DNA of 7,982 nucleotides from Lysobacterales bacterium (GTDB taxonomy: Bacteria; Pseudomonadota; Gammaproteobacteria; Xanthomonadales; Xanthomonadaceae). The translations under genes and the position numbers were made by a program. How positions within the stretch are numbered: the first letter of the stretch is position 1; each line of letters starts with the position of its first letter. The DNA is taken from NCBI GenBank assembly GCA_015655035.1, contig JAATFS010000241.1, positions 1 to 7,982 on the forward strand, read 5' to 3'. Below are positions 1 to 6,446 of this stretch, one piece after another. The notes under the pieces are model-generated. The model was not told the DNA's origin, did no database searches, and saw only the letters and a program-made list of their open reading frames with translations.

Positions 1-191
1 GCCACCTCGATCTTCACCTTGGGCAGGAAATCCACCACGTACTCGGCGCCGCGGTAGAGCTCGGTGTGGCCCTTCTGCCGGCCGAAGCCCTTCACCTCGG
101 TCACGGTGATGCCGGCGATGCCGCAGCCGGCAAGCGCCTCGCGCACGTCGTCCAGCTTGAACGGCTTGACGATGGCCATGATCATTTTCAT
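1..191 (-). CDS. glnB: Nitrogen regulatory protein P-II (GlnB/GlnK family), 5' part
   Basis: P-II proteins are small trimeric signal transducers that sense 2-oxoglutarate and ATP/ADP and control glutamine synthetase modification, NtrB/NtrC or the ammonium channel AmtB. The first 63 codons are visible of a protein normally about 112 residues long; the C-terminus lies left of the window. The translation starts MKMIMAIVKPFKLDDVREAL and carries the family signature TEVKGFGRQKGHTELYRGAEY at about residues 31-51, including the T-loop. Tyr51, the uridylylation site in enterobacterial P-II, is present (codon at 39-41). The start at 191 is supported by a GAAGG element 8 nt upstream and by agreement with the family N-terminus; Met3 and Met5 are less likely starts. 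Asp54 resembles E. coli GlnB rather than GlnK (Asn54), but this does not separate the paralogs outside enterics. An amtB gene further left would argue for glnK. Family assignment is secure; the choice of glnB over glnK is not. Confidence 0.94.
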   Translation of the reverse strand, partial: MKMIMAIVKPFKLDDVREALAGCGIAGITVTEVKGFGRQKGHTELYRGAEYVVDFLPKVKIEV

Positions 192-388
192 CGGAAGTAC
201 CTTCGGTAGCGCATGCTGCAGAGGATAACGCGGCATCGCGCAACTCTCATCCTGCGATGCTGCCATCGTGGCAACGCCCACTGCCGACGCTGCGATCGGA
301 TTATCCTTACCTCTCGCCACTTGCCTCGCCGATGGTCCGCTGCATCCGGCCACCCTAGGCTTTAGTTCAGGACCCCGGAGAACTCACC
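192..388. other. Divergent intergenic region between the P-II gene and ubiK
   Basis: This 197-bp stretch holds no convincing gene and must carry the promoters of both flanking transcription units. Three things can be seen. On the minus strand GATAAT (300-305) matches the sigma70 -10 hexamer at 5 of 6 positions, but no good -35 lies at 16-18 nt. Also on the minus strand, GGCA (282-285) followed by TTGC (271-274) resembles the two boxes of a sigma54 promoter, but with one base too many between GG and GC (11 instead of 10). At 261-273 there is a small perfect inverted repeat, TGCCA-TCG-TGGCA. For ubiK, GGAG (377-380) sits 8 nt before its ATG; I found no clear plus-strand promoter hexamers. Promoter function is inferred from the gene arrangement. 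Confidence 0.6.
200..204 (-). promoter_or_regulatory. Ribosome binding site of the P-II gene
   Basis: On the minus strand this reads GAAGG and ends 8 nt before the ATG at 191-189. It decides between the three near-adjacent ATG codons (residues 1, 3 and 5) in favour of the first. Confidence 0.7.
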
Positions 389-655
389 ATGATCGACCTC
401 ACCCATATCGACGACCTGGCCCGCCGCCTCAGCGAGTTGGTGCCGCCGGGACTACGGCAATCGCGCGAGGAGCTGCAAGGCACGTTCAAGAATGCGCTGC
501 AGGCCGGCCTGGCCAAGCTCGATCTGGTCACGCGCGAGGAATTCGAGGTCCAGCGCGCGGTGCTGCTGCGCACGCGCGAAAAGCTCGATGCGCTGGAAAA
601 GACCGTGGCGGCGCTGGAATCGCGCCCGGCCGGCAGCGACACGCCCCAGCCCTGA
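389..655 (+). CDS. ubiK: UbiK, ubiquinone biosynthesis accessory factor (BMFP/YqiC family)
   Basis: UbiK is a small accessory protein that supports aerobic ubiquinone synthesis, binding lipids and the UbiJ component of the soluble Ubi complex. The 88-residue product has the BMFP-family layout. An amphipathic N-terminal helix (IDDLARRLSELVP, about residues 6-18) and a segment rich in Gln and Leu (KNALQAGLAKLDLVTREEFE, about 35-54) are followed by a predicted coiled coil (about 53-78, with regularly spaced Leu/Val and many charged residues) and a short Pro-rich tail. Length is close to, or slightly below, the usual family length of just under 100 residues. GGAG 8 nt upstream supports the ATG at 389. 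The gene is the first of a probable two-gene unit with comM, which begins 10 bp after its stop. UbiK acts in the cytosol or at the inner membrane face. Family assignment is based on recognition of the sequence pattern. Confidence 0.92.
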   Translation: MIDLTHIDDLARRLSELVPPGLRQSREELQGTFKNALQAGLAKLDLVTREEFEVQRAVLLRTREKLDALEKTVAALESRPAGSDTPQP

Positions 656-665
656 CCCCCCACCC

Positions 666-2174
666 ATGAGCCTGGCGCTGGTACACAGCCGTGCCCGCGT
701 GGGGGTGCTTGCGCCTCCGGTCCGGGTCGAGGTCCATCTTTCCGGCGGTCTGCCGTCCACCCAAATTGTCGGCCTGCCCGAGGCGGCGGTGCGCGAATCG
801 CGCGACCGCGTACGCGCGGCACTGCTGTGCGCCCAGTTCGAGTTCCCGGCGCGCCGCATCACCATCAACCTGGCGCCAGCCGACCTGCCCAAGGAGGGCG
901 GCCGCTTCGACCTGCCGATCGCGCTAGGCATCCTCGCCGCCAGTGGACAGATCGATCGCCTGGCATTGGCCGACTATGAATTCCTGGGCGAGCTCGCGCT
1001 GACCGGCGAACTGCGCCCGGTGGACGGCATCCTGCCCGCCGCGCTCGCCGCTGCCCAAAGCGGCCGCAAGCTGGTGGTGGCGGCCGATAACGGTGCCGAA
1101 GCGGCGATCGCGCACCAGGTGCAGGCCTATACCGCCCGCACCCTGCTCGAAGTGTGCGCGGCCTTGACTGGCAACCAGCCATTGCCGCTGGCGCAGTTGC
1201 CGGCATTTCCCGAGGCCGGCGCGCCGCTGCCGGACCTGGCCGACGTGCGCGGCCAGCCGCATGCACGCCGCGCACTGGAAATCGCCGCCGCCGGCGCCCA
1301 TCACCTGCTGCTGGTGGGCAGCCCGGGCTGCGGCAAGACGCTGCTGGCCTCGCGCCTGCCCGGGCTGCTGCCCCCGGCCAGCGAGAGCGAAGCTCTGGAA
1401 ACCGCTGCGATCGCCTCGGTCAGCGGTCGCGGCATGGACCTGGCGCATTGGCGGCGGCGACCGTATCGATCGCCCCACCACACTTCCAGCGCAGTGGCCT
1501 TGGTCGGCGGCGGCGCGCACCCGCGCCCGGGCGAGATCTCGCTGGCGCACAACGGCGTACTGTTCCTGGACGAGCTGCCCGAATGGCAGCGGCATGCGCT
1601 GGAGGTGCTGCGCGAGCCACTGGAATCGGGCGTGGTGACGATCTCGCGCGCGGCGCGCAGCCTGGATTTCCCTGCGCGCTTCCAGCTGGTGGCGGCGATG
1701 AACCCCTGCCCCTGTGGCTGGGCGGGCGATGCCAGTGGCCGCTGCCGCTGCACCGCCGAGGTGATCCGGCGTTATCGCGGCCGCATCTCCGGCCCATTGC
1801 TGGATCGAATCGACCTGCACGTGGAGGTGCCGCGATTGCCACCACAGGCATTACGCGCATCCGTCGGCGGCGCGGAGAACAGCAGCTGTGTGCGGGCGCG
1901 GGTACAACATGCGCGCGAGCACCAGCAGACGCGTGCCGGGCGCCCCAACGCGCGGCTGGATCAGGCCCAGACCGACCAGCATTGCCAGCTCTCGCCCAAC
2001 GACCAGCAGTTGCTGGAACGCGCCATCGAGCAACTCCAGCTATCGGCACGTTCGATGCACCGGATCCTGCGGGTCGCACGCACCATTGCCGACCTGGAAG
2101 ACAGCGAGCGTATCGCCACCGCGCATCTGACCGAGGCGATCGGCTACCGCCGGATGGACCGTGCCGCCGGCTGA
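666..2174 (+). CDS. comM: ComM/YifB, AAA+ Mg-chelatase-like ATPase (transformation helicase)
   Basis: The 502-residue product matches the usual YifB/ComM length of about 500. In naturally competent bacteria ComM is a hexameric helicase that promotes branch migration while incoming single-stranded DNA is integrated. The N-terminal ChlI-like domain (about 20-140) begins after the typical start MSLALVHSRA. The Mg-chelatase AAA+ core has a Walker A motif GSPGCGKT at 218-225 (Lys224) and a Walker B motif VLFLDE at 298-303 (Asp302, Glu303). A family-typical cysteine cluster, CPCG (348-351) and CRC (360-362), may bind a metal. It is followed by GPLLDRIDLHVEVP (376-389). The C-terminal Mg_chelatase_C domain occupies roughly 400-500. 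The reading frame is open upstream of 666, but the family N-terminus and the position just after ubiK support ATG 666. No Shine-Dalgarno sequence precedes it, so translation may be coupled to ubiK. It is cytoplasmic. The enzyme looks intact; whether this organism is competent cannot be judged here. Confidence 0.96.
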   Translation: MSLALVHSRARVGVLAPPVRVEVHLSGGLPSTQIVGLPEAAVRESRDRVRAALLCAQFEFPARRITINLAPADLPKEGGRFDLPIALGILAASGQIDRLALADYEFLGELALTGELRPVDGILPAALAAAQSGRKLVVAADNGAEAAIAHQVQAYTARTLLEVCAALTGNQPLPLAQLPAFPEAGAPLPDLADVRGQPHARRALEIAAAGAHHLLLVGSPGCGKTLLASRLPGLLPPASESEALETAAIASVSGRGMDLAHWRRRPYRSPHHTSSAVALVGGGAHPRPGEISLAHNGVLFLDELPEWQRHALEVLREPLESGVVTISRAARSLDFPARFQLVAAMNPCPCGWAGDASGRCRCTAEVIRRYRGRISGPLLDRIDLHVEVPRLPPQALRASVGGAENSSCVRARVQHAREHQQTRAGRPNARLDQAQTDQHCQLSPNDQQLLERAIEQLQLSARSMHRILRVARTIADLEDSERIATAHLTEAIGYRRMDRAAG

Positions 2175-2177
2175 GGC

Positions 2178-3722
2178 TCAGGTGATCGGCGCAGGGTTGA
2201 ACAGGGCCAGGTCGTTGTGCAGGTGGTGCTTCTCGGCCCAGGTGCGACGGCCGCTGGCCACGTCCAGGTAGAGCCGGAATATCTCCCAGCCCAGTTCATC
2301 CAGGGTCTTCTCGCCGGTGGCGACGACGCCGGCGTCCACGTCCATCAGGTCCGACCAGCGCCGCGCCAGTTCGCTGCGGGTGGCGACCTTGATCACCGGG
2401 ACCATGCCCAGGCCGTAAGGCGTGCCGCGACCGGTAGTGAAGACGTGCAGGTTCATGCCGGCGGCGGTCTGCAAGGTGCCGCAAACGAAGTCGCTGGCGG
2501 GCGTGGCGCAGTATTGCAGGCCACGTCCCTTGACCCGCTCGCCGGGTGGCACCACCCCGGAGATGACGCTGCTGCCGGACTTGGCGATCGAGCCCATCGC
2601 CTTTTCGACGATGTTGGACAGCCCGCCCTTCTTGTTGCCCGGGGTGGTGTTGGCGCTGCGGTCGGCATCGCCGCGCGCCAGGTAGCGGTCGTACCAGGCC
2701 ATCTCGCGCACCAGTGCGCGCGCCACGTCCTCGCTGGCGGCGCGCGGTGCCAGCAAGTGGATGCCGTCGCGCACCTCGGTGTTCTCCGAGAACATGACCG
2801 TGGCGCCGGCTCGCACCAGCAGGTCGGCGGCGACGCCCAGTGCCGGGTTGGCGGTAATGCCGGAAAACGCATCGCTGCCACCGCACTGCATGCCGACGAC
2901 CAGCTCCGAGGCGGGGATGGTCTCACGCCGACGCAGGTCCAGATGCTTCAGCCGTTCCTCGGCCAGATCCATGATGCTCTTGATCATGTCCTGGAAGCCC
3001 ATGCTCGCTTCCTGCAATCGGTACACGCTGCTGTCGTCGGCACTGGCATCGTCCTGCAACAGGCGTTCGGGCACCAGTTTTTCGCAGCCCAGGCCGACGA
3101 TCAGCGCCTGTCCACCGAAGTTGGGATTGCGGCCGATGTTGCGCAAGGTCCGGATCGGGATGATCGCCTCCGGCGCGGTGATCGCCACGCCGCAGCCATA
3201 GACGTGGTTGACCGCCACCACATCGTCGACGTTGGGATACTTCGGCAGCAGCTCGGCGCGTATGCGTTCGACCGCATGCCCGAGTACGCCGACCACGCAC
3301 TGCACGCTGGTCATGATGCCGAGGATGTTGCGGGTACCGACGCTACCATCGCGGTTGCGGTAGCCCTGGAAGCTGAAACCCGGCAACGGCTCGACCGGCG
3401 CGGCCGGATGCAGGCTCAGGTCGAGTGCGTCCAGTTCCGGCGCCGCCGGCATCTCCAGCATGTCCTCCTGCACCCATTGGCCCCGCGCGATGTCGCGATT
3501 GGCATAACCAATCGGGGTGGCATAGCGCATCACCGCCGCGCCGGCGGGGATGTCGACCAGGGCGACCTTGTGCCCCTGCGGTATGGCTTCGATGGCGCTG
3601 ACACCGTCCTGGAACACGGCACCGGCGGGGGAGCCGCCGTCGTTGACCACGACGGCGACGTTGTCTTCCTGGCGCAGCTTGATCGAACGCCACTGCGGCT
3701 GGGTCACGGGGACTGCGGACAT
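2178..3722 (-). CDS. garD: Galactarate dehydratase GarD
   Basis: GarD dehydrates D-galactarate (mucate) to 5-dehydro-4-deoxy-D-glucarate and is a metal-dependent cytoplasmic enzyme of the UxaA/GarD family. The 514-residue product is near the 523 of E. coli GarD and recognisably similar over its whole length. It has an N-terminal SAF-type domain (about 12-85, with NVAVVVNDGG and IPQGHKVALVDIPAG), GYRNRDGSVGTRN at the entry to the UxaA-like part, NHVYGCGVA at 172-180, GLGCEKL at 210-216, MQCGGSDAFSG at 278-288, PGNKKGGLSNIVEKAMGSIA in the C-terminal half, and TTGRGTPYG. The conserved histidine and cysteines in these blocks are intact. The long VEKAMGSIAKSG and GRGTPYG blocks favour GarD over altronate dehydratase UxaA. 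AGGA 7 nt upstream supports the ATG at 3722. It is the last gene of the aldarate cluster, 20 bp after the permease gene. Its stop lies 3 bp from that of convergent comM. Confidence 0.96.
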   Translation of the reverse strand: MSAVPVTQPQWRSIKLRQEDNVAVVVNDGGSPAGAVFQDGVSAIEAIPQGHKVALVDIPAGAAVMRYATPIGYANRDIARGQWVQEDMLEMPAAPELDALDLSLHPAAPVEPLPGFSFQGYRNRDGSVGTRNILGIMTSVQCVVGVLGHAVERIRAELLPKYPNVDDVVAVNHVYGCGVAITAPEAIIPIRTLRNIGRNPNFGGQALIVGLGCEKLVPERLLQDDASADDSSVYRLQEASMGFQDMIKSIMDLAEERLKHLDLRRRETIPASELVVGMQCGGSDAFSGITANPALGVAADLLVRAGATVMFSENTEVRDGIHLLAPRAASEDVARALVREMAWYDRYLARGDADRSANTTPGNKKGGLSNIVEKAMGSIAKSGSSVISGVVPPGERVKGRGLQYCATPASDFVCGTLQTAAGMNLHVFTTGRGTPYGLGMVPVIKVATRSELARRWSDLMDVDAGVVATGEKTLDELGWEIFRLYLDVASGRRTWAEKHHLHNDLALFNPAPIT

Positions 3723-3742
3723 GCGTTGTTCCTGCCTGAAGC

Positions 3743-5101
3743 TCAATGCTGGGGAGCGGGGACCGATTGCGGCGGCCGGTCTTGCGGCGGTTCTTTGAGT
3801 TCGATGCGCTCGATCCTGCCGACGATCACCAGGTAGCTGACCACCACCAATGCGCCGTTGGCCGCGACGAATGCCAATGCCGAACCGAACGATCCGCTGG
3901 TGCCGACGAGATAGCCGATCACGATCGGGGTAGTGATCGAGGCGATGTTGCCGAACATGTTGAACAAGCCGCCGGCCAGTCCGATGATCTGGCGCGGCGC
4001 AGTGTCCGACACCACCGCCCAGCCCAGCGCACCGATGCCCTTGCCGAAGAATGCCAGTGCCATCACCGCCACCACGATCCATTCGGTAGTCACGTAGTTG
4101 GCCACCACGATCACCGCCGACAGGCCCATGCCCAACACGATGGGCAGTTTGCGCGCGAACGTCAGCGAATGCCCGCGACGCAGCAGCCAGTCGGAAAAGA
4201 CGCCGCCCAGCACGCCGCCGGCAAAGCCGCACAACGCCGGCAACGAGGCGATGAAACCGGCCTTGAGGATCGACATGCCGCGTTCCTGCACCAGGTACAC
4301 CGGAAACCATGTGAGAAAGAAATACGTTACGCCGTTGACGCCGTACTGGCCCAGGTAGACGCCCAGCATCATGCGGTTGCGCAACAGCTGCTTCATGTAG
4401 AACCACTGGTTGCCGGCCTTCTTCTCGCCCGGCTTGTCCATGTCCACCAGCGCGCCGTTTGCGGCGATGTAGTCGATCTCGGCCTTGTTGGCACGCGGAT
4501 GCTCGCGCGGGTTGTAGATCACCACGCGCCACATGCAGGCGACCAGCAGGCCGATGACCCCCATGATGATGAAGACGTGGTGCCAGCCGAAGCTGGCCAC
4601 CATCCAGCCCATCAGCGGGGCGAAGATCACCGTGGCGAAGTACTGCGCCGAGTTGAACAGCGCCGAAGCCGAACCGCGCTCCTGGGTCGGGAACCACGAC
4701 GCCGCGATGCGGCTGTTGCCCGGGAACGACGGTGCTTCGGCCACCCCCACCATGAAGCGCAGCAGGAACAGCGCCGGCACCATCATCCCGCCGGGCAGGA
4801 AGTGGATGAAGCCCTGCAGGCTGGTGAACAACGACCACAGCACGATGCCCCAGCCGTAGACCTTCTTGGCGCCGTAGCGGTCCAGCAGCCAGCCACCGGG
4901 AATCTGGCAGATCACATAGGCCCAGCCGAAGGCTGAGAAGATGAAGCCAAGTTGCTCGGCGCTGATGCCGAGCTCCTTCTGCATCGATGATCCGGCGATG
5001 GACAGCGTGGCGCGGTCGGCATAGTTGATGGTCGTGACCAGGAACAGGAACAGCACGATCCACAACCGCATCCGCGTTCTTTTTTCAGGCGTCGCATTCA
5101 T
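3743..5101 (-). CDS. gudP: MFS aldarate permease (GudP/GarP family, galactarate/glucarate:H+ symporter)
   Basis: This 452-residue inner-membrane carrier belongs to the anion:cation symporter branch of the major facilitator superfamily. It closely resembles E. coli GudP (450 residues), which imports D-glucarate and D-galactarate with protons. Hydrophobic segments alternate as expected for 12 helices with a longer polar loop near the middle (about 195-235). Visible family blocks are NYADRATLSIAGS (26-38) in helix 1, MFS motif A GWLLDRYGAKK (70-80), RFMVGVAEAPSFPGNSR (115-131) in helix 4, FNSAQYFATVIFAP, VYLVQERGMSILKAGF and FFGKGIGALGWAV. Asp29/Arg30 and Glu122 fall where the related D-galactonate transporter DgoT has residues used in coupling and substrate binding; this equivalence is inferred. 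AGGA 7 nt before the ATG supports the start. It lies 26 bp after the porin gene and 20 bp before garD, so all are probably co-transcribed. Glucarate versus galactarate preference cannot be told from sequence; garD next door favours galactarate. Confidence 0.92.
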   Translation of the reverse strand: MNATPEKRTRMRLWIVLFLFLVTTINYADRATLSIAGSSMQKELGISAEQLGFIFSAFGWAYVICQIPGGWLLDRYGAKKVYGWGIVLWSLFTSLQGFIHFLPGGMMVPALFLLRFMVGVAEAPSFPGNSRIAASWFPTQERGSASALFNSAQYFATVIFAPLMGWMVASFGWHHVFIIMGVIGLLVACMWRVVIYNPREHPRANKAEIDYIAANGALVDMDKPGEKKAGNQWFYMKQLLRNRMMLGVYLGQYGVNGVTYFFLTWFPVYLVQERGMSILKAGFIASLPALCGFAGGVLGGVFSDWLLRRGHSLTFARKLPIVLGMGLSAVIVVANYVTTEWIVVAVMALAFFGKGIGALGWAVVSDTAPRQIIGLAGGLFNMFGNIASITTPIVIGYLVGTSGSFGSALAFVAANGALVVVSYLVIVGRIERIELKEPPQDRPPQSVPAPQH

Positions 5102-5127
5102 TCCAATATCCTTTCGTGGTGCGTCGC

Positions 5128-6339
5128 TCAGAACGCGATCTGCATGCGGGCGGCGATGGCGTTGGTCTTGTCCAGCGTCACATGGGCCAGTTGGTCGTCG
5201 GTTTCGCTATGGACGTAGTCCAGGCGCACCAGCACGTTCTTGTTCGCGTACCAGTTCACGCCGGCCGAGGTTGCCTTGACTTCGATATCGCGCGCGACCT
5301 GTTGCCCGTGCGCGGTGTCGTAGCGCAGCGCCAACTCCCACGCGCCGCGCGCGCCGATGTTGTCCGGACGGGTGAAGCGCGCGCGCTTGCGATCGTAGCC
5401 ACGCGACTGGCCGGTGATGAACCAGCCGACGATGGCGTAGCCGGTCTTGACGTCGCCCTCTTCGGTGCCGTTGTCGTAGTGGGCGCGCCCAGCCTCGGCC
5501 TGCACGTAGAACGGTCCGGTCACATAGGCCGCCTCGCCGAGATACTTGTTGATCTCCACCTTGCGGCCACTGTCGAAATCGATCAGCGTGAAACGCGAGT
5601 GGTCGGCAAGGTGCCCCGCCGCGCGGACCGATGCACTGGTGCCGGTATAGATATCGTCCGGACCCTTGCCGATCTGGTCGTGGCCCGCACTGACACCAAG
5701 GTGCAGCAGACCTTCGTCCGGGGCCAGTGGGAGCCACACCAGGCGCCCGGATTCGCCGATGCCACTGTTGTGGTCGGTATCGGTATTGGCCTGGTTGTAC
5801 AGGTTCACGCCATAGACCCAATGCGCGGTATTGCCCACCCACTGGGTACCGTAGCGATAGCCGAGCTGCTGGGTATCTGCCACCCAGGAGCGCTCCATCA
5901 TCGAGGCCCACAGGTCGTCGGTGATGTACTCCAGCGAATAGAACGGCTTGATCTGTCCGACGCTGATCGTGCCGGGGCCCAGGGCATGCGAAATGCCGAT
6001 GGTCTGGCCGACTGCCTTGTCGTTGGCGAAATCGTAGTCGACGACGTAACCCCATTCGCCGAACTTGCCGGATACCGCCAGACGGATACGGCGCAGTTCG
6101 GTCCCGGACGGGTTATCGACACCGCGATCGTCGTTGTCGAACCACTCGCTGTCGAACTGCACCCGGCCATGGATGCCGAAGGTGTACTGGCCGTCATCGG
6201 ACGACGCATTGAATCCATCGCTGTCCAACCGGGTTCCAGCGTGGGCCAGCGGTGCGGCCAGTACCCCGGCAATGGCCAGCGACACCAGCGGCGTGCGACG
6301 TGGACAGCGTGTTGCTGTTGTACGGGCGATAAGCATCAT
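5128..6339 (-). CDS. Outer-membrane porin of the OprP/OprO type (Porin_O_P family)
   Basis: The 403-residue product has a Sec signal peptide (about 1-34): a basic start ending in PRR, a hydrophobic core LVSLAIAGVLAAPLA, and an AHA|G cleavage site. The mature part of about 369 residues is rich in alternating polar/hydrophobic stretches and aromatic residues, as in a beta-barrel, and ends in Phe (RMQIAF), the C-terminal residue recognised by the BAM machinery. Blocks such as GIHGRVQFDSEWFDND, TELRRIRLAVSGKFGEW, YVVDYDFAND and VGQIKPFYSLEYITDDLWAS with MMER resemble the OprP/OprO phosphate-selective porin family, typically 16-stranded trimers. Family members have diverged to other anions. Position between the dehydrogenase and the aldarate permease suggests that this one admits aldarates or related sugar acids through the outer membrane (inference). 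Two ATG codons stand in tandem (6339-6337 and 6336-6334). AGGAG lies 5 nt from the first and 8 nt from the second, so the true start may be one codon shorter. An upstream in-frame ATG at about 6370 would spoil the signal peptide. Confidence 0.87.
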   Translation of the reverse strand: MMLIARTTATRCPRRTPLVSLAIAGVLAAPLAHAGTRLDSDGFNASSDDGQYTFGIHGRVQFDSEWFDNDDRGVDNPSGTELRRIRLAVSGKFGEWGYVVDYDFANDKAVGQTIGISHALGPGTISVGQIKPFYSLEYITDDLWASMMERSWVADTQQLGYRYGTQWVGNTAHWVYGVNLYNQANTDTDHNSGIGESGRLVWLPLAPDEGLLHLGVSAGHDQIGKGPDDIYTGTSASVRAAGHLADHSRFTLIDFDSGRKVEINKYLGEAAYVTGPFYVQAEAGRAHYDNGTEEGDVKTGYAIVGWFITGQSRGYDRKRARFTRPDNIGARGAWELALRYDTAHGQQVARDIEVKATSAGVNWYANKNVLVRLDYVHSETDDQLAHVTLDKTNAIAARMQIAF

Positions 6340-6344
6340 CCCCT

Positions 6345-6349
6345 CTCCT
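6345..6349 (-). promoter_or_regulatory. Ribosome binding site of the porin gene
   Basis: On the minus strand this reads AGGAG within AGGAGAGGGG, immediately before ATGATG. The spacing is 5 nt to the first ATG and 8 nt to the second. It rules out the upstream in-frame ATG codons as the main start and slightly favours the second ATG. Confidence 0.7.
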
Positions 6350-6401
6350 GACGATGTATGAGTCATCGGCATGCCCCTCCCAGGTGCGTTGCCTTTCATG
6401 T

Positions 6402-6415
6402 CCGCCTGACGGCGG
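6402..6415 (-). other. Short GC-only stem-loop in the gap between dehydrogenase and porin genes
   Basis: The minus strand reads CCGCC-GTCA-GGCGG, a perfect 5-bp G:C stem with a tetraloop. It lies about 30 nt after the dehydrogenase stop and about 60 nt before the porin start. No U-rich tract follows, so it is not a standard intrinsic terminator. It could protect or define an mRNA 3' end, or tune porin expression, but a stem this short also arises by chance in GC-rich DNA. Confidence 0.3.
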
Positions 6416-6446
6416 TGCGTTCGAAGCGCAGTCGGTGCGCGCGGGA

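Noticed and set aside
261..273. Inverted repeat TGCCA-TCG-TGGCA as a terminator
   Set aside because: The 5-bp stem is too short and is not followed by a U tract in either direction. It is kept only as a possible regulatory element in the divergent region.
492..665. Upstream in-frame extension of comM through ubiK
   Set aside because: The extra 58 residues are Arg/Cys/Ser-rich and unlike the family, while ATG 666 gives the standard ComM N-terminus and length.
924..1820. A 298-codon minus-strand open frame antisense to comM
   Set aside because: No domain or plausible start context; comM on the other strand has intact Walker motifs.
2217..3836. A 539-codon plus-strand open frame antisense to garD
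   Set aside because: The translation is rich in His, Asp, Ala and Gly with no recognisable domain, and lies opposite a gene with full-length family similarity. Long antisense frames are expected in GC-rich DNA with strong codon bias.
3746..4936. A 396-codon plus-strand open frame antisense to the permease gene
   Set aside because: It is His/Gln/Asp/Arg-rich, without hydrophobic core patterns or motifs. It is a shadow of the transporter gene.
2178..5063. A single open frame of 961 codons on the minus strand covering garD and most of the permease gene
   Set aside because: Only the part from 3722 down is GarD. Upstream, the frame is an out-of-frame reading of the permease gene with low-complexity Arg/Gly/His-rich translation. 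garD has its own ATG and ribosome binding site, so this is not a fusion protein.
6238..6339. Twin-arginine signal in the porin (PRRTPLV)
   Set aside because: The residues after the Arg pair do not fit the Tat consensus. Outer-membrane barrels travel through Sec unfolded, and the signal peptide is otherwise a normal Sec type.
5116..6351. A 411-codon plus-strand open frame antisense to the porin gene
   Set aside because: It covers almost exactly the porin gene and has no recognised domain. The minus-strand product has a signal peptide, barrel-like pattern and terminal Phe, so the minus strand is the coding one.
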